Part shown: positions 12,938 to 16,823 of the stretch, in pieces | Layout of the letters: each line of letters begins with the position of its first letter | Numbering within the stretch: the stretch's first letter is position 1 | Assembly (NCBI GenBank): GCA_903847655.1 | Contig: CAINEG010000191.1 | Coordinates: forward strand, 1 to 16,823 | Source of the DNA: an uncultured Bacteroidota bacterium | GTDB taxonomy: Bacteria; Bacteroidota; Bacteroidia; Chitinophagales; Chitinophagaceae | Reading direction: 5' to 3' | Length of the DNA: 16,823 nt | Notes under the pieces: model-generated | Told to the model about the DNA's origin: nothing | Database searches by the model: none | The model's input: the letters and a program-made list of their open reading frames with translations, nothing else | Position numbers and translations under genes: made by a program

Positions 12938-13885
12938 TTATTTAGCAGGCGTTAGAATAATATTTCTGTATTCTATTGGGCCATGATCGCCTTGCATCAT
13001 AATAGGACCTGGTTCAGACTCATTGGCATCCAAGGCGCCGCCTGTTACTCCAGGAATGGGTTGACTTTCAATTACTTTTTTTCCATTCACTACCACAGTC
13101 ACCAGACGACCTACCAAGGTAATGTCATAAGATTGCCATTCCCCTGCTTCTTTGGCCATCATCCATAAAGGATCAATGAAACCATAAACCCCACCCAAAT
13201 AAATATTTAAGGGTTCTTTGCCTTTGCTGTCTTCTACTTGTACTTCATACCTGCCTCTTAAATAAACTCCACTATTACTTTCTTTGGGATAACGAAATTC
13301 AATATGCAATTTAAAATCATTGAAAGTTTTATTGGTTCTTATATTGACACCTGACTGAGGACTTTTTAAGATACCCTTCTCCACTACCCATTGATTGTTT
13401 TTACCAAGTGGCACCCAACCCTCCAAATTTTTTCCATTAAACAATTGAATGGGTGTGCCCCATACTGGCGCTTTTTCTCTAATTAATTTAGGCGCGCGTA
13501 CTCCAGTAAATGTATAAGTTTTACCCATCGTGCTAATGATAGTCCCTTCCAATTGATCGTTTTTGTAATTGGCTTCGAAAATCATTTCTTTATCGGTTTT
13601 TTCCCATTGTGCTGGAATATGAAAACTTAGCTTGCCTTCCTTAAATATTAATAAAGAAATAGGGCGAGCACTTCCACCATCACCTACAAAACGACCAGTC
13701 AAACAGTTCACACCTGAATGTCTTACTTCCAACCAAGAAGCTGCGATACGATCACCGCCCATATTCACGGTTAAGTCCCAACGGCCTTCTACTGGCGCTG
13801 AAAACTCTGGATCATTGTTTGCCATGCTGGCACTTGCAATCAGCATTGCAAACAATGCCAGTCCTATGTTTAATAATTTTTTCAT
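12938..13885 (-). CDS. secreted DUF1080 (3-keto-disaccharide hydrolase-like) protein with N-terminal beta domain
   Basis: The 315-residue product has a signal peptide (about 1-22, MKKLLNIGLALFAMLIAS, cleavage near MA|NND). Residues about 30-130 form a beta-rich, lipocalin-like domain: GRWDLTVNMGGDRIAASWLE, LTGRFVGDG, KLSFHIPAQWE, LEGTIIST. Residues 145-313 are a DUF1080 domain with the concanavalin-like fold: IQLFNGKNLEGWVP (146-159), WVVEKGILKS, DFKLHIEFRYPKESNSGVYLRGRYEVQVED (190-219), EWQSYDITLVG, VNGKKVIES and IMMQGDHGPIEYRNIIL. Some DUF1080 proteins are now linked to 3-keto-glycoside cleavage; many are uncharacterised. The start at 13883-13885 is preferred to an upstream ATG at 13909 because it begins the signal peptide. 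It lies 25 bases after the metalloprotease stop, hence second in an operon. Confidence 0.88.
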   Translation of the reverse strand: MKKLLNIGLALFAMLIASASMANNDPEFSAPVEGRWDLTVNMGGDRIAASWLEVRHSGVNCLTGRFVGDGGSARPISLLIFKEGKLSFHIPAQWEKTDKEMIFEANYKNDQLEGTIISTMGKTYTFTGVRAPKLIREKAPVWGTPIQLFNGKNLEGWVPLGKNNQWVVEKGILKSPQSGVNIRTNKTFNDFKLHIEFRYPKESNSGVYLRGRYEVQVEDSKGKEPLNIYLGGVYGFIDPLWMMAKEAGEWQSYDITLVGRLVTVVVNGKKVIESQPIPGVTGGALDANESEPGPIMMQGDHGPIEYRNIILTPAK

Positions 13886-13910
13886 GATTTTAATTTTTAT
13901 TAAGCTCAAA

Positions 13911-16469
13911 TTAGTTGGTTTTTAAAGCTTTTTCAATGATAAAAATCATGGCTGCTCTGTGCGCCTTGGTCTCTTCATTACCAAGGGTTGCAGCACTCAA
14001 TTTTGTTTTTAATTTTTTCAAAGTATAATAAAGCGCCGATTTTGATACTTGATCTAAGGCTGGATTGTCTAATAATTGCGCAGTAGTTTTTACAAAAGAA
14101 GTTTGTAAATATTGTCTGTACACATTTACATTTCCGCCTAAGTCTGCATCAAATACGTTTTTAACTAAATCATTCATCACTTCTGCCACGCTGTATTGAT
14201 TGCCATACAAACTTGTATTGGTAATTCTTTGTAAAGTATTTGGATGTAAAATTTGATCAAATGCACTTGTAGACAAGGAATTTAAATTGGCAGTTACTTT
14301 ATAATCCTCTCCTCGGCCTTGATTAAACCCTCTTCTTTGCATTTGTAAGTAAGGGAACACTTGCGCATCCTGATCGTATACATTGGGTGCAAATGCATAC
14401 TTAGCCAAGGTGGCCATCGCTCTTTTCTGAACTGCTAAGGGTGTGGGGGTATAAGGCTTGGTGGTAGATTTTTGTTCAGGGAAGGAACGATCAATATACA
14501 CCCCCCCTATATAACGACTCACGGCACCAATCATGTTTCTTCTTTGATTTAATAAACTTCCGTATCTAGTTCTAAGTTCAGCATAAGATTTCCCTGTCTT
14601 AGAATATTTAGCTACCATTTTGCCCATCAAATTATTCACTATCTTAAATCTATCTTCGGCATAAGCAATGGCATCATTGGTAAAATCATTGGTGTTAATT
14701 CTTGGATCAATACCAGAACCTGGAGCGCGCATATCGTCTCCATCATTGCCAAAAGCTAATTGAGGTTCTGTACTTCTTGATAAAATTTTATTTAAACCAG
14801 CTTCTTCCTCATCGGCATTAAATTGCCTATAACCATATTCAATAGCCCATAAATCATAAGGCCCTGCCTTGGTGGTATAGAAATCTCCTTGTTTAGATTT
14901 ATCCAAGGCAAAATTGATGGCTGGATAATCCATTACAGAACCCATCGATCCAATTTTATGTGTAATGCTGATATCATTGACTTCAGCTGGTGACAACATT
15001 TGGCTGCTTTTCATATTATGATTCAAACCCAGGGTATGCCCCATTTCATGCAAGATTAAATAAGTTAAATATTGTTGGTGCAATAATTTAATTTCAGGAG
15101 CAGCTGCCCCATCTACTTCTAGTAAGGTAAGGCCTGCGCTGTATTGCGCTTTTAATTCATTGGCTAAATTGCAATTGTCCTTGGTGGCAAAATGTGCACC
15201 TACAATGTTATTCAATGATGATGTAGAGGATCCATTGTATAATTCATCATTGATAGGTGATGCATTACCAGAAAACCACTCCACTGTAATATCCGCCCCC
15301 AATATTTGACCAGTTCTTGGATTCACAAAACTTGGTCCAATGGCACCGTATGAAGGTTGTGAAGAGGCCACCCATCTGATTACATTGTAATGAATATCTG
15401 CTGGATCCCAAGTAGCCGTATCTGGCATAATTTTCATTTCTAAAGCATTTTTAAATCCTGCCTTTTCGAATGCTTCATTCCATTTCATTCCAGCATCGTA
15501 AATAATTTGTCTGAATTCATGCGGTGTGGTATTTTCAATCCAATACACTAATGGAGCCACCGGCTCGCTGATGGCTGCAGCAGGATCTTTTTTCTGTAGA
15601 TCCCAATGATGTATCATGTCTTTATAAGGGGTTGGGCTAATGCTGGTTAAATCATTGCGCTCTGTCATAAAATAACCCACTCTTGGATCATCTTTTCTTG
15701 GCACAAATTTATTTTCTGGCATAGCAATAAAACTATGTTGCATGCGCACTCTCACATATCGAGGATCTGCGATGTCTGGTCCACCATCTGCAGTGACTGT
15801 TGGATTGTCATAAGAAAGATCTACGACTACATCTGTGTTGTCGCTAAAAGAACGAAGTTGCGCATACTTGGATTTGCTTTGATTTAAGTTGCCTAAATTA
15901 AAAATACCTGCCGATCCAGGACCTGGTGGCATATTGGGTTTTACGGGATCTAACTTTTCACTGATAAATAGTCCATCTCCACTCACTAAATAGCCCAATG
16001 AATCTTCCACAATGTATTTATCAGAAAAGAAAATGGCTTCCGGCTTATCTACTTCTGCAGTTTTACTGACTGGATTATTTTTATCATAATACAATCCAGT
16101 ATTGACAATGGCAAACTCGATTTTATCAAAGGCCTTCTTAATTTTAAAAACCAAATTGCTACGGTGCATACTTTGATTTAAAAATAAACTAGTAGGCCCG
16201 CTTATTGAAAAGCTTTCATAAATAAACTCTTTACCCAATTGGTCTTTTTTAATGTACAATTGTACACTGCCCGTTGCGGTATCCTGATATAAGGTAAATA
16301 GTCCAGCATTTTTTAACTGGCCTTTTACTTTATCGGTCAATGTAGGTTTTTTACTTGCAGGTTTTGCAGTATCAGATTTTTCAGTAATTACCGGTGGTGC
16401 AACTTTTTGAGCAAAGGCATTAGAGGCCCCCATCAATAGCACTAAAAATAAGAAGGTGTATTTTTTCAT
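13911..16469 (-). CDS. secreted zinc-dependent metalloprotease (DUF5117/DUF4953-type, metzincin-like)
   Basis: The 852-residue protein starts with a signal peptide (MKKYTFLFLVLLMGASNAFA, cleavage near residue 20). An N-terminal region (about 40-290) resembles the DUF5118/DUF5117 domains of these proteases: GLFTLYQDTATGSVQLYIKK, ESFSISGPTSLF, VVDLSYDNPTV. The catalytic part begins near 305 (VYWIENTTPHEFRQII, GMKWNEAFEKAGFKNAL). It carries the extended zinc motif HEMGHTLGLNH (474-484) with zinc ligands H474, H478, H484 and base E475, and a Met-turn-like SVMDYP (511-516). The C-terminal 300 residues are helical. Natural substrate unknown. An in-frame ATG at 16526 would add 19 residues ahead of the signal peptide; the start at 16467-16469 is chosen because the signal peptide begins there. 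It is first in a two-gene unit with the DUF1080 gene. Confidence 0.93.
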   Translation of the reverse strand: MKKYTFLFLVLLMGASNAFAQKVAPPVITEKSDTAKPASKKPTLTDKVKGQLKNAGLFTLYQDTATGSVQLYIKKDQLGKEFIYESFSISGPTSLFLNQSMHRSNLVFKIKKAFDKIEFAIVNTGLYYDKNNPVSKTAEVDKPEAIFFSDKYIVEDSLGYLVSGDGLFISEKLDPVKPNMPPGPGSAGIFNLGNLNQSKSKYAQLRSFSDNTDVVVDLSYDNPTVTADGGPDIADPRYVRVRMQHSFIAMPENKFVPRKDDPRVGYFMTERNDLTSISPTPYKDMIHHWDLQKKDPAAAISEPVAPLVYWIENTTPHEFRQIIYDAGMKWNEAFEKAGFKNALEMKIMPDTATWDPADIHYNVIRWVASSQPSYGAIGPSFVNPRTGQILGADITVEWFSGNASPINDELYNGSSTSSLNNIVGAHFATKDNCNLANELKAQYSAGLTLLEVDGAAAPEIKLLHQQYLTYLILHEMGHTLGLNHNMKSSQMLSPAEVNDISITHKIGSMGSVMDYPAINFALDKSKQGDFYTTKAGPYDLWAIEYGYRQFNADEEEAGLNKILSRSTEPQLAFGNDGDDMRAPGSGIDPRINTNDFTNDAIAYAEDRFKIVNNLMGKMVAKYSKTGKSYAELRTRYGSLLNQRRNMIGAVSRYIGGVYIDRSFPEQKSTTKPYTPTPLAVQKRAMATLAKYAFAPNVYDQDAQVFPYLQMQRRGFNQGRGEDYKVTANLNSLSTSAFDQILHPNTLQRITNTSLYGNQYSVAEVMNDLVKNVFDADLGGNVNVYRQYLQTSFVKTTAQLLDNPALDQVSKSALYYTLKKLKTKLSAATLGNEETKAHRAAMIFIIEKALKTN

Positions 16470-16470
16470 A

Positions 16471-16494
16471 AACTTGTTTTGGAGCAAACAAATT
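16471..16494 (-). promoter_or_regulatory. imperfect inverted repeat adjoining the metalloprotease start codon
   Basis: AACTTGTTT (16471-16479) pairs with AAACAAATT (16486-16494) at eight of nine positions around a 6-base loop. It begins one base upstream of the ATG. No exact TAnnTTTG box is present in the 67-base region up to the tmRNA terminator, although near matches occur (for example TTTGTTTG within the repeat). It may be an operator or mRNA hairpin. Confidence 0.3.
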
Positions 16495-16537
16495 ACACAA
16501 ATTTTCATAAATAAAGTAGCCACCATCCACCATTTAT

Positions 16538-16569
16538 AAAAAAAGCCCCCACATTGAATGCGGAGGCTT
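16538..16569 (-). terminator. tmRNA terminator
   Basis: Downstream of the tmRNA 3' end on the minus strand, AAGCCTCCGCATT pairs with AATGTGGGGGCTT, with a G-U at one position and a small mismatch near the loop, and is followed by seven T (complement of the A run 16538-16544). It separates ssrA from the metalloprotease gene 68 bases further on. Confidence 0.85.
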
Positions 16570-16596
16570 CATCATTGAACTGATAAAGTCCTTTAG

Positions 16597-16823
16597 TGGA
16601 GTCGAGGGGAGTCGAACCCCTGTCCAAACAATGTTACCATTGGTCTTCTACATGCTTATTGTTTTATTACTTGTCGGCGAATAGCAGGAAAAACACAAAC
16701 CAATTATTTGCTTTTGCTTTTTAGGCGAAATAAAACGTGACACCACCTCAATCCGAAACGGCCAATCAGCAAAACGATCACAGAAATTCTTATAATGCTG
16801 CTGTGCCAATAACGTGGTTGGCA
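16597..16823 (-). ncRNA. ssrA: tmRNA (ssrA), 3' part, cut by window edge
   Basis: tmRNA rescues stalled ribosomes by acting first as alanyl-tRNA, then as mRNA for a degradation tag. The tRNA-like 3' end is clear. The acceptor strand CGACTCC with discriminator A lies at 16604-16597. The T arm is AGGGG-TTCGACT-CCCCT (16621-16605). Further upstream in the RNA is TAAGCATGTAG (16658-16648), identical to the conserved stretch ahead of the T arm in E. coli tmRNA. CCA is not encoded (CTA follows the discriminator), so it is added enzymatically, as usual in Bacteroidota. A hairpin TGCCAA/TTGGCA (16804-16823) lies at the edge, probably near the first stem after the tag frame. The tag-coding part, the P2 start and the 5' end lie beyond the window. 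Confidence 0.93.

Noticed and set aside
16790..16823. Short frame ending ...AAL-stop on the tmRNA strand, considered as the degradation tag
   Set aside because: Known tags end in small hydrophobic pairs such as LAA; this string does not, and it lies within a probable hairpin. The real tag is more likely beyond the window edge.
1..16823. Search for CRISPR arrays, insertion sequences, phage or defence genes, riboswitches, tRNA genes and a dif or origin site
   Set aside because: None seen: no spaced repeats, no transposase-like frames, no integrase, no recognisable riboswitch core, and no convincing dif-like site near ftsK by eye.

Overview
The window looks like core chromosome of a Bacteroidota bacterium, most likely a Chitinophagaceae-type relative (family level is inference only). 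The base composition is AT-rich. Start codons lack Shine-Dalgarno sequences. Several genes are preceded by the phylum's TAnnTTTG -7 element, twice with a TTG about 19-20 bases upstream. The gene set (FtsK next to a LolA-like protein, a GCDH-type dehydrogenase, DUF1080 and DUF5117/DUF4953-type secreted proteins, tmRNA) fits this phylum. I see no insertion sequence, phage gene, CRISPR array, tRNA gene or sign of recent transfer.

Left part (1-4458), all on the minus strand, read from high to low coordinates: DNA translocase FtsK, a LolA-like periplasmic lipoprotein carrier, ribosomal protein S15 (rpsO), then polynucleotide phosphorylase (pnp), which runs off the left edge. Palindromic elements lie in the rpsO leader and in the rpsO-pnp spacer, where other bacteria place S15 and PNPase control elements. 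Next (4534-6649, minus) is a tight three-gene unit: glutaryl-CoA dehydrogenase, shikimate kinase and a DUF423 membrane protein.

Middle part (6737-9540): a DctA-like C4-dicarboxylate/cation symporter on the plus strand meets orotidine-5'-phosphate decarboxylase (pyrF, minus) tail to tail with a 9-base overlap. pyrF is divergent from a small lipoprotein gene, and the 105 bases between their starts hold two good back-to-back promoters. A 50-residue membrane protein and a strong hairpin terminator follow.

Right part (9541-16823): a SxxK serine hydrolase (minus), a nitroreductase-family protein (plus), an acetyl-CoA hydrolase/CoA-transferase (minus), and a probable two-gene operon of secreted proteins (a metzincin-like zinc metalloprotease followed by a DUF1080 protein, minus). 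The 3' part of tmRNA (ssrA, minus) with its terminator lies at the right edge. Glutaryl-CoA dehydrogenase, the CoA-transferase and the dicarboxylate carrier would together fit a cell using organic and amino acids, but they are not one operon.

Four start codons were corrected against longer open frames: glutaryl-CoA dehydrogenase, pyrF, the lipoprotein and the metalloprotease. The DUF1080 start was also moved inward. I found no clear undescribed multi-gene system. The points most worth following are regulatory: promoters that imply almost leaderless mRNAs, inverted repeats that touch start codons, and palindromes around rpsO/pnp.
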